Assembly: GCA_017450125.1 (NCBI GenBank)
Contig: JAFSWZ010000010.1
Span: 1-64,000, forward strand
Length of the DNA: 64,000 nucleotides
Origin: Synergistaceae bacterium
GTDB taxonomy: Bacteria; Synergistota; Synergistia; Synergistales; Aminobacteriaceae
Direction: 5' to 3'
Shown here: piece after piece, positions 44,818 to 53,609 of the stretch
Layout of the letters: each line of letters starts with the position of its first letter
Numbering within the stretch: the stretch's first letter is position 1
Made by a program: the position numbers and the translations under genes
Notes under the pieces: generated by a model
Databases searched by the model: none
The model's input: the letters and a program-made list of their open reading frames with translations, nothing else
What the model was told of the DNA's origin: nothing

Positions 44818-45831
44818 TTATTGGTCTCCTTTCTCTGGTATTATGACAGGCATCTCTTGCGACAGTACCTGCGTGATCTCTACTGCGTTGTTGCCGTTGA
44901 GCGTTCCGGGACGTGCCTTGAAGCGTATCTGGTTGCCCACACGTACATCTATCTGCGCGTCCTTGCGTTCGTCGAGGCGTATAACATCGCCGGGCTGGAG
45001 AGCATAAACGTCCGCGAGCGACAGCACCGTGTGTCCGAGCTCCATAGCCATCGGCATCTTCACCTGCATAACGGAATTGTTCAGCCAGTTTCTGACCTCA
45101 TCGTCGGCCTTGTGGCTCGTTGACGCAAACCACTGCTGGGACGACAGCCTGTCCATTATCGGCTCCATCAGGAAATACGGGAAGCACAAGCTCACCATTC
45201 CTTCAACGTCAGAAACTCTCAGCTTCATTATGACGACGAGAACCATATCACTCGGCGAACATATCTGCACAAAGAACGGATTGCTCTCCATCGATTCGAA
45301 CCTGAAGCGAACGTCAACAACCGTGCTCCAGCTGTCCTCGAGGAGCTCAAGGATGCGCATTATCACCCTCTCGATGACTGTCTTCTCGATGTCGGTGAGT
45401 TCGCGGACATTGCCGGTGAAAGTTCCTCTGCCGCCCAGCATTCTGTCTATTATCGTGAAGACTAATGCGGGGTTGATCTCGATGAGCATACTTCCTTCAA
45501 ACGGGTGCATCTCAATCATTCCGATGACTGTCGGCTGAACCATGTAGTTCACGAACTCTTCATAGGCGAGCTGTTCGACGGAAGCGACTTCAGCGGACAC
45601 GATGGAGCGTATCAGCGTGGACAGAACGGTGGTCATCTGGCGCGCGAAGGACTCGTGAATCATCTGTATTGCGCGGAGCTGATCCTTGCTGAACTTGTCG
45701 GGACGCTTGAAGTCGTAGACCTTGAGCTTGTCGTACTCGTCGGCCTTAGCGGCAATCTCGTCGATGCTTGTGCCGCTGGAGATCGACTTCATGAGTGCGT
45801 CGATGGCATCTTGTGATAGTACGTCCGGCAT
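44818..45831 (-). CDS. fliM: Flagellar motor switch protein FliM
   Basis: 337 residues. The N-terminal DVLSQDAIDALM segment is the CheY-P-binding peptide region; the middle domain has YDFKRPDKFSKDQLRAIQMIHESFARQ and EINPALVFTIIDRMLGGRG; the C-terminal SpoA domain holds QPGDVIRLDERKDAQIDVRVGN. It forms the C-ring with FliY and the motor proteins. Confidence 0.97.
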   Translation of the reverse strand: MPDVLSQDAIDALMKSISSGTSIDEIAAKADEYDKLKVYDFKRPDKFSKDQLRAIQMIHESFARQMTTVLSTLIRSIVSAEVASVEQLAYEEFVNYMVQPTVIGMIEMHPFEGSMLIEINPALVFTIIDRMLGGRGTFTGNVRELTDIEKTVIERVIMRILELLEDSWSTVVDVRFRFESMESNPFFVQICSPSDMVLVVIMKLRVSDVEGMVSLCFPYFLMEPIMDRLSSQQWFASTSHKADDEVRNWLNNSVMQVKMPMAMELGHTVLSLADVYALQPGDVIRLDERKDAQIDVRVGNQIRFKARPGTLNGNNAVEITQVLSQEMPVIIPEKGDQ

Positions 45832-45838
45832 CTCTCAC

Positions 45839-46297
45839 CTATTGCAGTATCATGCTCTCAAAGAGTACGTTGACTATCGGAGCTTCGCCGCCCACGTCAG
45901 GAAGCATTCTGTTCAGCGAACGCTTGATGTCCCCCGCGAACTGCAATGCTCCTTCTGCGCTGGTCAGGTCGTCGTAAACTCTGTCCTTGATGAGCATGAA
46001 TATTTCGCTGCGGATTCTGTTCATCCAGCCTGGTGTCTGCACGAGCGCGGAAGCTCCTTCCTTCTCGACGAGCTCGAGGGACAGTGTGCAGTCGAGAACG
46101 TGCCGTCCTGCTCCGGCCAAGTTGCTGGTGAACTGTCCGATTGAGACGATAGGGCCGGGATTCTGGATTACGCGCCCCGCACCGATCTCGTTTTCGGTGT
46201 CTTTGGGAGCCATTGTGCGGCCAAGTATCAGGCCTCCTCCGAAACCTGCTCCGAACATTACGAGTCCTACTATTGCGAAAATCAGTATGCGCTTCAT
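45839..46297 (-). CDS. fliL: Flagellar basal-body-associated protein FliL
   Basis: 152 residues: one N-terminal membrane helix with Gly-rich GAGFGGGLILGRTM, then a periplasmic domain with SIGQFTSNLAGAGRHVLDCTLSLELV and IRSEIFMLIKDRVYDDLTSAEGALQFAGDIKRSLN, typical of FliL. It supports the stator units. Located between the HicB-like gene and fliM. Confidence 0.92.
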   Translation of the reverse strand: MKRILIFAIVGLVMFGAGFGGGLILGRTMAPKDTENEIGAGRVIQNPGPIVSIGQFTSNLAGAGRHVLDCTLSLELVEKEGASALVQTPGWMNRIRSEIFMLIKDRVYDDLTSAEGALQFAGDIKRSLNRMLPDVGGEAPIVNVLFESMILQ

Positions 46298-46315
46298 TTA
46301 TGTATGTCTGTCCTC

Positions 46316-46564
46316 CTAAAAGATCTGCGGTATTCCTGCTTCCCTGTCGAGCGGTATATCTATAGGCTTAACAATAAGTTCTTCCTGCGGGATTTCTTCG
46401 CCGTCCTCGTAGTAAGCGAGAGCCATTTCATGAGCAGCATCCTTCAGCATCTCTTCGCAGTCGTCAATATCCTTGCCCGATGTAATAACGTTCGGCCACT
46501 CCAGAAGCTGTCCCATATATCCGAAGCCTTCCTCCAGCTTCGTGTAACATGCTGTGAATTTCAT
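46316..46564 (-). CDS. HicB-like small protein inside the flagellar operon
   Basis: 82 residues matching the partial RNase H fold of HicB-type antitoxins: ACYTKLEEGFGYMGQLLEWPNVITSGKDIDDCEEMLKDAAHEMALAYYEDGEEIP. It lacks a clear DNA-binding domain, and no HicA toxin frame is seen on either side. GGAGGAGAG lies just before the ATG and the gene sits between motB and fliL in the same direction. Its job is unknown; either a stray antitoxin or a protein adopted by the motility system. Confidence 0.7.
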   Translation of the reverse strand: MKFTACYTKLEEGFGYMGQLLEWPNVITSGKDIDDCEEMLKDAAHEMALAYYEDGEEIPQEELIVKPIDIPLDREAGIPQIF

Positions 46565-46578
46565 CCTCTCTCTCCTCC

Positions 46579-47307
46579 TTAACGTTTCGGGTACTGCGAC
46601 AAGAACACTATCTCCACGCGCCGGTTCAGTGCCCTGTGCTGTGTCGTGTCGTTGGGCACAATCGGCTGTGCTGAGCTGAACCCTACAGCCTGCAGCTTCG
46701 TCGGGTCAAACCTCCCCGCACTCTCCATGTACGACGCAACCGCCGCCGCCCGCATCGAGCTCAGCCCCCAGTTGTCGCGGTAAATTCCTCCGTTCAGCAC
46801 TCCCGCATCAGTGTGCCCCTCGACAGACGCAAACGGCACGTAATCCCTCACGAGCTCAGAGATCTTGTAGAGTGCTCGCATCCCCTCAGGCCGGAGGTCA
46901 GCGCGGCCGGGCTGGAACAGGAACTGGTCGCTTATCGACACAGCCACTCCGCGCTGGTTTATCGACACCTGAATATCACGCGTGAGATTCTCCGACCTCA
47001 AGTAACTGTTCAGAGTGTACGCAACATGCCGCGTGTCCAGCTCTACGCGCTCACTCGCACCGGGACTCGTGCCCATCTCTCCGCTCTTGTTCGGGTCAGC
47101 AGATTCTTCTGTGGTTACCCCGCCCTTCAGCACTCCCAGAGATCCCCTCAATGACAACAATGCCTTCTGGAACTTCTGCGCGTCTATCGAGGACATAGCG
47201 AACAGCAGGATGAAGAAGCACAGTATAAGCGTAACCATGTCCCCGTATGTGCCCATGTAGAACGGTGCGGAAAGTCCCGGTTCTTCGGGCTTCTTCTGGC
47301 GCGCCAT
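46579..47307 (-). CDS. motB: Flagellar motor protein MotB
   Basis: 242 residues. APFYMGTYGDMVTLILCFFILLFAMSSIDAQKF is the single helix with the proton-path Asp in GDMVTL. The C-terminal OmpA-like peptidoglycan-binding domain has FASVEGHTDAGVLNGGIYRDNWGLSSMRAAAVASYM. With MotA it forms the stator. It follows motA by three bases. Confidence 0.96.
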   Translation of the reverse strand: MARQKKPEEPGLSAPFYMGTYGDMVTLILCFFILLFAMSSIDAQKFQKALLSLRGSLGVLKGGVTTEESADPNKSGEMGTSPGASERVELDTRHVAYTLNSYLRSENLTRDIQVSINQRGVAVSISDQFLFQPGRADLRPEGMRALYKISELVRDYVPFASVEGHTDAGVLNGGIYRDNWGLSSMRAAAVASYMESAGRFDPTKLQAVGFSSAQPIVPNDTTQHRALNRRVEIVFLSQYPKR

Positions 47308-47310
47308 ACG

Positions 47311-48084
47311 TTAAGCCTCCTCCTGGTTGAAGGCTTCGCGCATTGCAGGAGGCAGATAAACCTTCAGCTTCTCTTCAACGATTCGCGGGTTCTCTCCGGC
47401 CTGAATCGCAAGGATACCCTCTACCATCAGTTCCATCGACTTGACTTCCTGCGCCGAACGTGCCGCCAGCTTCTTGCTGATAGGAGAACCGAACATGTTA
47501 GCCATCATTGAGCCGTACATTGTCGTGATAAGTGCGACCGCCATTCCGGGACCAAGAGCATTAACGTCCTGAAGGTTTCCGAGCATTGCAATTAGTCCGA
47601 TCAGAGTTCCTATCATTCCGAACGACGGCGCAAACTCCGTAAGGTTGTCGAACACGGCTTTGTTCGCACTGTGCCTGTCCTCAAAGACTCCTATCTCCGT
47701 ATCAAGGATTGCCCTCACAAGTTCCGGGTCTGTTCCGTCAACAACGAGCTGTATTGCCTTGCGCATGAAATCGCTGTCGACCTCCGCCACATCAGCTTCA
47801 AGAGAGAGCAGGCCTTCACGCCGTGCCTTCTCCGCAAAGCTGACTATCATCTGAACCATCCCCACAAGGTCAGGCTCTTTGAACGTAAAGACATTCTTCA
47901 TACAGCCGCCTATAGCTTTAAGACGGTCGCCCGGGTTGGAGATGACTGTTGCTCCGATTGCTCCGCCGATTGTTATCATCAATGAGGGAACGTCGAAGTA
48001 TGCCCCGATGTTTCCGCCAGAAGCCATCGACGCTACAACCAGAATCCATGTCGCGAGAAATCCTATCAGACTTGTTAAATCCAA
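47311..48084 (-). CDS. motA: Flagellar motor protein MotA
   Basis: 257 residues with four membrane helices. GGAIGATVISNPGDRLK, FEDRHSANKAVFDNLTEFAPSFGMIGTLIGLIAML and GMAVALITTMYGSMMANMFGSPISKKLAAR match MotA. The start is TTG about seven bases after GAGGTGA. Ion specificity cannot be decided from sequence alone. Confidence 0.96.
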   Translation of the reverse strand: MDLTSLIGFLATWILVVASMASGGNIGAYFDVPSLMITIGGAIGATVISNPGDRLKAIGGCMKNVFTFKEPDLVGMVQMIVSFAEKARREGLLSLEADVAEVDSDFMRKAIQLVVDGTDPELVRAILDTEIGVFEDRHSANKAVFDNLTEFAPSFGMIGTLIGLIAMLGNLQDVNALGPGMAVALITTMYGSMMANMFGSPISKKLAARSAQEVKSMELMVEGILAIQAGENPRIVEEKLKVYLPPAMREAFNQEEA

Positions 48085-48105
48085 AACGTGCTCACCTCTG
48101 ACGTA

Positions 48106-48327
48106 TTATTCCTTTGCTTCGTCGGCAGTGTTGGCGATTATGCACGTGTACCCTGCCGCTTTCCTGAATGCAATAATCTTCCTGTACACGTCCTTCACTT
48201 TCTCTTTGACGACGTAGCGGTGTCCGTTGAGAAGGCGCAGTACAGTATCCGGCGTTACATCAATAGTCTCTATCATGTCGGAGTTGAGCAGAAATGCCTC
48301 ACCGTTCAAGCGATGTACTTCAATCAC
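48106..48327 (-). CDS. flbD: FlbD family flagellar protein
   Basis: 73 residues. IEVHRLNGEAFLLNSDMIETIDVTPDTVLRLLNGHRYVVKE is the FlbD signature, followed by VKDVYRKIIAFRKAAG. The GTG start gives the family N-terminus; the frame extends upstream without support. It is the first gene of the motility operon, as is common for flbD before motA in this type of operon. Confidence 0.92.
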   Translation of the reverse strand: MIEVHRLNGEAFLLNSDMIETIDVTPDTVLRLLNGHRYVVKEKVKDVYRKIIAFRKAAGYTCIIANTADEAKE

Positions 48328-48397
48328 ATATAACGCCAGCCCTTCAGTTGTAAAAATTGTGCATGAAAAATTACGTGTTTGGTAAATTGATGGATAT

Positions 48398-48403
48398 ATT
48401 ATA
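48398..48403 (-). promoter_or_regulatory. Candidate -10 box for the motility operon
   Basis: A perfect TATAAT on the minus strand in a very AT-rich intergenic stretch (48328-48493) about 70 bases before flbD. No TTGACA-like or sigma-28 TAAA-N15-GCCGATAA pattern is obvious. Confidence 0.35.
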
Positions 48404-48493
48404 CGATTTTGAGGGGAAAAAGCGATAAAATAATCAGACCAAAAAATTTTCACACGACCAAAATTTACCGTCGGAGGTGTATTTCCTAGTATC

Positions 48494-49873
48494 ATGTCCG
48501 AAAATATCAGTGAACTTCAGAATAGAATAGACTTCCTTGTGAACGGAGGAGCTCTGCAGCTATTGACTGACCTCCTCAACAGCAAGGGCATCAAGGCTCT
48601 TGTTGTCGAACCCAACGACTCAGCAGGACTGAGCGTCATCGGTGCGGCAGGCCTCGTCCCCGAAAGCCTCAGCCTCAAGGACGACGTTACTGCCCTGTTC
48701 CCTAAAGGTATCGCCCACGAAGCCTATGAACTTGAGTTCTCCGCCGCGTCGAAAACTTGGCCGGGAGTTGTTCACGTCAAGGGCGAGCACTGGAACGTGT
48801 ATATCCTCCTCAAGGATAAGCCCGCCAACCCTGATGCTCTTCTCGCCGAGCTGAAGCCTTATGCTGGGCTTCTGAGGCTGTGGGAGACGTTCAAGAATAT
48901 ATCGTCAACGGAGAAGAAGCTCTCGCGCCTGTCCTATATGATTCTGGCGACAAAGAGTACCCTCGCGTCAATCTTTGAGCCGATGCCGTTACAGTATTTC
49001 GCGTCGTTCCTTAATGACGTGCTTCAGGAAAGCCTTTTCCCGAAATCAATCGTTATCCTCAAGGACGAAGGAAGCTACCTGACCGTCTTCAAGGGTAAAG
49101 CTGACAGCATTCCCGAGCGCAAAGGAGTTTACGCGTCGCAGATTCTTCCGCCCAACCCCGTAATCATGAGCAAGTACGAGCCCGCAGAAGTCCTCCTGCC
49201 TGTCGCGGAAGGTGATTGCCGTCTGTTCTGCCTCATGCAGTGGGACACCCTTCCTGACGACGAGATGATGAACTTCCTCGAGCTTCTCGGCAACCTCGCG
49301 GTACGGGCAATAGCCATCAACAACTTGCGCGCGCAGTCGAAGCAGACTGAAGCTAACATCTCGAGCGGAGAATTTACGGTGCTTTCACTGTCGAACGTCC
49401 TTAAAGTCCTCAAGGGAGCTGAGAGCAAGGAGAAATTCTGCTCGCTTCTTGTTGACATTTTCGCGGAACAGTCCCGCATGAGCACGTGCATTCTCTCGAC
49501 GTGGAACGCCGGGCGCAAGGGCTACACCATCGCCGAGCACAGGACTGGGCACATAAAGGCCAGCGAGGACACGACGCTTCTGCCTTCGTCGACCGGGCCC
49601 GTACCTGCGGTGAAGGTCAGCGACACGGTGTACGACATTTCCGCAAAGTCCGCCGATTCTGTGTTCAAGTCGTGGGGCTTGGCCGGGTGTCCGTGGAAGG
49701 AAGCCATGAAGAATGCCGCGTACGTGTTCCCTGTGTGTGATGACAATTCGCTTATGGGGATTATCGCGCTCGGTGCAGGACAGGGCGCAAGGGCAGTGCT
49801 CGACCGTTCACAGATTGCTTCGCTGCAGCTGATTGCACAGTTTGCGGCGTATGAGTTCCGAAGATTTGAGTGA
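48494..49873 (+). CDS. Unrecognised cytoplasmic protein, possibly with GAF-like domains
   Basis: 459 residues with no signal peptide or membrane helix. The N-terminal part (about 1-130) is alpha/beta; residues 130-290 and 290-459 each have the helix-strand rhythm of GAF-type sensor domains (for example IVILKDEGSYLTVFKGKADSI and NAAYVFPVCDDNSLMGIIALGAGQ with a final LIAQFAAYEFRRFE helix), but no motif settles it. It diverges from the motility operon and precedes dxs by one base. GGAGGT lies 15 bases before the ATG, a long gap. Confidence 0.8.
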   Translation: MSENISELQNRIDFLVNGGALQLLTDLLNSKGIKALVVEPNDSAGLSVIGAAGLVPESLSLKDDVTALFPKGIAHEAYELEFSAASKTWPGVVHVKGEHWNVYILLKDKPANPDALLAELKPYAGLLRLWETFKNISSTEKKLSRLSYMILATKSTLASIFEPMPLQYFASFLNDVLQESLFPKSIVILKDEGSYLTVFKGKADSIPERKGVYASQILPPNPVIMSKYEPAEVLLPVAEGDCRLFCLMQWDTLPDDEMMNFLELLGNLAVRAIAINNLRAQSKQTEANISSGEFTVLSLSNVLKVLKGAESKEKFCSLLVDIFAEQSRMSTCILSTWNAGRKGYTIAEHRTGHIKASEDTTLLPSSTGPVPAVKVSDTVYDISAKSADSVFKSWGLAGCPWKEAMKNAAYVFPVCDDNSLMGIIALGAGQGARAVLDRSQIASLQLIAQFAAYEFRRFE

Positions 49874-49874
49874 T

Positions 49875-51704
49875 ATGCAGATTCTAACGCCAGGCTTCAC
49901 ACGACAGAACCTGCTCACTCTGGATTACAGCGTGCTTCCCGTGCTTGCTAAAGAGGTGCGGGAAGTTATTGTAGAGACCGTGAAGAAGAACGGCGGGCAT
50001 CTCGGCTCGTCGCTGGGAGTCGTCGAGCTGACAATAGCAATGCTCCGTAAGTTCGACCCGTTCAACGACAGGATAATCTTTGACGTTGGGCATCAGTCTT
50101 ACCCGTACAAGATTCTTACTGACAGGTTCGACAGATTCAGCACGTTGAGGCTGAAGGACGGGATTGCGGGTTTCCCGCGCAGGAGCGAGAGTCCCGCCGA
50201 CCACTTCAACACCGGGCACAGCAGCACGTCGATTTCTGCGGCACTGGGTTACGCCAAAGCGCGAGACCTTCTTGGGGAGAAACGGCATGTTGTGGCGTTC
50301 ATCGGGGATGCGTCGTTAATCAACGGGCTTGCGTTCGAGGCACTGAATTACGTTCAGGACACGAACACAAAGCTGATTATCATCCTCAACGACAACAAGC
50401 ACTCAATCAGCGAACCCATAGGGGGCTTCTCGACGATGCTGGCGCGTCTCTCAGCAAATACCTTCTACAGGCGAATCAAGAACGCGCTGCGCAGACGGAC
50501 GAGCAACGACTTCAAGAAGTGGCTTGAAGGAGTCAGGAATCACATTCGAAGTCTGTTCAAGCCGTCAACAGTCTTTGATGAGATGGGTATAAAGTACTGG
50601 GGGCCGTTCGACGGGCACAACATCAGGAACATCGAGGAGATATTAGAGCTGGCCAAGAACTACTACCGGCCTGTGATTCTGCACTTCAACACGACGAAGG
50701 GCAAGGGAGTACCTGAAGCAGAGGCAGACCCTACGAAGTATCACCAGCTTTCTCCCGCCGGAGAGCCGAAGGGCCGGACGTGGAGCGAAGCCGCCAGCGA
50801 TATGGCAGAAGAGATTGCGCGCCGTGATGAACGCATCGTGTGCCTGACCGCCGCAATGATTACGGGAGTGAAGCTCGAACATTTTGCGCGTGATTTCCCC
50901 CGCAGGTTCTTCGACGTGGGCATAGCGGAAAGCCACATGCTGACGATGGCCGCCGGGCTCGCCGCAGGAGGAATGCGCCCTTGGGTGTTCATCTACTCGA
51001 CGTTCTTACAGCGCGCGATGGATCAGCTGATGCATGATATTGCCCTGCAGAATCTGCCTGTCGTCCTGATGGTTGACCGTGCTGGGCTGTCCGGCTCTGA
51101 CGGTGATACTCATCAGGGACTGCTGGACATCTCGTGGGGAAGGGCAGTGCCGAACCTCGAGATTTACGCTCCGTGCGATGAAGCGTCATTGCGTGATGCT
51201 ATGCTGAAGGCCTCAGTTCACAACGGCCCGACGCTGATACGTTACCCGCGCGGGTTAATCCCCTCCGAGAACCTCAGCCCGTCCGTGTGCGACGGAGGAA
51301 TCCTGAAGCTCAGCGAAGGCAGCTTATGGGCGATGCTGGGGAACGGTGCGAGTGTCCCTGCAATGATCGAAGCTAGAGGCTTGGCCGGACGTGAAGGGCT
51401 GTGCGTTCCTGCAGTGTATGACGTTAGACGTGTGAAGCCGCTGGACGTTGAAGCACTCGACGACATTCTTGCGCGCTACAACCTTCTTGCTGTGCTCGAG
51501 GAGAGTTACGAGGCCGGAGGACTGGGCGAGGCTGTCGCGGCAAGGATTGCTGAGACGAACGCTGGAGTACGGCTCGTGAGGTTCGGAGTGCCTGATGTGT
51601 GCGTGAAACACGCCACGCAGTCGGAACAGCGCGAAATGTACGGCCTCACACCCGAGAACGTGATAGCACAGTGCAAAAAGTTCCTGCCTCATCATGAAGG
51701 ATAA
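49875..51704 (+). CDS. dxs: 1-deoxy-D-xylulose-5-phosphate synthase
   Basis: 609 residues. KNGGHLGSSLGVVELTIAML, FDVGHQSYPYKILT, the thiamine-diphosphate motif GDASLINGLAFEALNYVQDTNTKLIIILNDN and DVGIAESHMLTMAAGLA are all present, then a transketolase-like pyrimidine domain and C-terminal domain. It joins pyruvate and glyceraldehyde phosphate in the first step of the MEP isoprenoid route. The ATG right after the preceding stop is chosen; an ATG 24 bases earlier overlaps that gene. Confidence 0.97.
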   Translation: MQILTPGFTRQNLLTLDYSVLPVLAKEVREVIVETVKKNGGHLGSSLGVVELTIAMLRKFDPFNDRIIFDVGHQSYPYKILTDRFDRFSTLRLKDGIAGFPRRSESPADHFNTGHSSTSISAALGYAKARDLLGEKRHVVAFIGDASLINGLAFEALNYVQDTNTKLIIILNDNKHSISEPIGGFSTMLARLSANTFYRRIKNALRRRTSNDFKKWLEGVRNHIRSLFKPSTVFDEMGIKYWGPFDGHNIRNIEEILELAKNYYRPVILHFNTTKGKGVPEAEADPTKYHQLSPAGEPKGRTWSEAASDMAEEIARRDERIVCLTAAMITGVKLEHFARDFPRRFFDVGIAESHMLTMAAGLAAGGMRPWVFIYSTFLQRAMDQLMHDIALQNLPVVLMVDRAGLSGSDGDTHQGLLDISWGRAVPNLEIYAPCDEASLRDAMLKASVHNGPTLIRYPRGLIPSENLSPSVCDGGILKLSEGSLWAMLGNGASVPAMIEARGLAGREGLCVPAVYDVRRVKPLDVEALDDILARYNLLAVLEESYEAGGLGEAVAARIAETNAGVRLVRFGVPDVCVKHATQSEQREMYGLTPENVIAQCKKFLPHHEG

Positions 51705-52485
51705 GGAACGTCTGGATAAGTTACTGCCTGAGCTTGGCCTCACCGATACGAGGAACAGGGCTCAGGCATTAATCATGGCCGGAAATGTCCGCGTCAACGG
51801 GCAGGTTATCACGAAGGCGGGCGCAATGTTCCCGCGCGATGCAGTTATCACCGTAGAAGGAGTGCGCCAGTGGGCAGGAAGAGGAGCGCAGAAGCTCTTG
51901 CGTGCGTTCAAGGTTTTCCCCATCAACGTTGAAGGGAAGGTGTGTGCTGACTTCGGCGCATCAACTGGAGGTTTTACGGATGTACTGCTGGCTAACGGTG
52001 CGCGGAAGGTCTACGCAATTGATGTGGGTTACGGGCAGCTTCTGTGGAGGCTGGCGAGCGATTCACGGGTCGTAGTCATGGACAGGACAAACGCACGCTA
52101 CCTCACACGTTCGGACTTTCCCGAGCGGGTAGAGTTCTCCTCGTGCGATGTGTCGTTCATCTCCTTGAAGCTGATAATCCCTGTGATTGATGACGTAACG
52201 GAGGGTGATGCTGTTGTGCTCATAAAGCCGCAGTTCGAGGCCGGGCGCGAGAGAATCTCTAGGGGGGTTGTGAGGGACAAGGCAGTTCACGCCGACGTTC
52301 TGCGGGAGGTTCTGGCGTTCGTGAAGGAGAGCTCGGGCTTCGGCGTTGCTGGGCTCACTCACTCGCCGATACGCGGGCCTGAAGGTAATATAGAGTTCCT
52401 GTGCTGGCTGTCCCGCTCACATGACAGCAAGAATTGCGATGTTGATGCTATAGTTGACGAAGCGCATGAAAAGTTAGGGAAATAA
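51694..52485 (+). CDS. tlyA: TlyA family rRNA 2'-O-methyltransferase
   Basis: 263 residues. An N-terminal S4 RNA-binding domain (RLDKLLPELGLTDTRNRAQALIMAGNVRVNGQ) is followed by an FtsJ-like methyltransferase fold: CADFGASTGGFTDVLLANGA is the SAM-binding loop, VDVSFISLK the fourth strand and LIKPQFEAGRE the catalytic Lys region. Methylates cytidine 2'-OH in 16S and 23S rRNA in known members. It overlaps dxs by 11 bases, a frequent pairing. Confidence 0.95.
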   Translation: MKDKERLDKLLPELGLTDTRNRAQALIMAGNVRVNGQVITKAGAMFPRDAVITVEGVRQWAGRGAQKLLRAFKVFPINVEGKVCADFGASTGGFTDVLLANGARKVYAIDVGYGQLLWRLASDSRVVVMDRTNARYLTRSDFPERVEFSSCDVSFISLKLIIPVIDDVTEGDAVVLIKPQFEAGRERISRGVVRDKAVHADVLREVLAFVKESSGFGVAGLTHSPIRGPEGNIEFLCWLSRSHDSKNCDVDAIVDEAHEKLGK

Positions 52486-52497
52486 GGAGGCACACTC

Positions 52498-53589
52498 ATG
52501 AAGAAAGCACTAATCACGGGAGTAACCGGCCAAGACGGAGCATTCCTGACAGCGTTTCTGCTGAGAAAGGGTTACGAGGTTCACGGCCTCAAACGCAGAA
52601 GCTCTCTCTTCAACACAGCAAGAATCGACGAGTTCTACAAGGATCTTCACGACGAGGGGCACATGTTCTACCTGCATTACGGGGACATGACGGATTCCAG
52701 CAACCTCGTGCGTATGATGCAGACGATACAGCCCGACGAAGTCTACAACCTCGCGGCACAGAGCCACGTCCGGGTGTCGTTCGAGGAGCCGGAATACACG
52801 GCAGACTCTGACGGTCTGGGAACTCTGCGCCTGCTCGAGGCAATAAAGATTCTGGGTCTGGAGAAGCACACGAAGTTCTACCAGGCATCGACGAGCGAAC
52901 TCTACGGCAAGGTTCAGGAGACACCCCAGAAGGAGACGACTCCCTTTTACCCGAGAAGCCCTTACGGTGTCGCTAAGCTCTATGCATACTGGATAACGGT
53001 GAACTACCGCGAGGCCTACGGGATGTTCGCGTGCAACGGAATACTGTTCAATCACGAGTCGGAGCTGAGGGGAGAAACGTTCGTTACCCGCAAGATAACC
53101 CGCGCCGCCGCACGTATCGCGCTGGGACTTCAGGAGCGCACGTATCTCGGCAACCTCAACGCAAAACGCGACTGGGGGCACGCAGAAGATTACGTCAAAG
53201 CAATGTGGATGATTCTTCAGCAGGACCAACCTGATGACTTCGTGATAGCTACTGGAGAGACGCACTCAGTGAGGGAGTTCGCGACGCTGGCATTCCGCGA
53301 GGCGGGGATAGAGCTCGAGTGGCAGGGCGAAGGTGTCGACGAGAAGGGGATAGACACGCGCACGGGCAAGGCGGTTGTGGTTGTTGACCCGCAGTATTTC
53401 CGCCCGACGGAAGTAGACCTGCTGCTCGGCGATCCGTCGAAGGCCGAAAGAGTCTTAGGCTGGAAGAGGAAAGTAACTTTCCCCGAGCTCGTCAGGCGAA
53501 TGGTGAAGTACGACCTCGAACTGTTCAAGAAGGACATACTCATCCGCGACGCGGGCTACACGGTTACGAGCGCGCTCGAGGAGGCGTGA
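52498..53589 (+). CDS. gmd: GDP-mannose 4,6-dehydratase
   Basis: 363 residues, short-chain dehydrogenase fold. [12 protein letters not shown] binds [40 protein letters not shown] contains the catalytic Thr/Ser, Tyr and Lys (YGVAK); [14 protein letters not shown] and [15 protein letters not shown] follow. One oddity: the usual [15 protein letters not shown] reads [15 protein letters not shown]. Product GDP-4-keto-6-deoxymannose feeds fucose, rhamnose or perosamine in surface glycans. No fcl or rmd gene is adjacent. AAGGAGG precedes the ATG. Confidence 0.95.
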   Translation: MKKALITGVTGQDGAFLTAFLLRKGYEVHGLKRRSSLFNTARIDEFYKDLHDEGHMFYLHYGDMTDSSNLVRMMQTIQPDEVYNLAAQSHVRVSFEEPEYTADSDGLGTLRLLEAIKILGLEKHTKFYQASTSELYGKVQETPQKETTPFYPRSPYGVAKLYAYWITVNYREAYGMFACNGILFNHESELRGETFVTRKITRAAARIALGLQERTYLGNLNAKRDWGHAEDYVKAMWMILQQDQPDDFVIATGETHSVREFATLAFREAGIELEWQGEGVDEKGIDTRTGKAVVVVDPQYFRPTEVDLLLGDPSKAERVLGWKRKVTFPELVRRMVKYDLELFKKDILIRDAGYTVTSALEEA

Positions 53590-53609
53590 GCTGTTACAGC
53601 GGGCAGGAG

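Noticed and set aside
46300-46600. HicA toxin partner beside the HicB-like gene
   Set aside because: No frame of 60-80 codons with HicA motifs occurs on either strand; the overlapping plus-strand frame is a shadow.
52510-53265. Minus-strand frame of 251 codons
   Set aside because: Antisense to gmd, whose motifs are intact.
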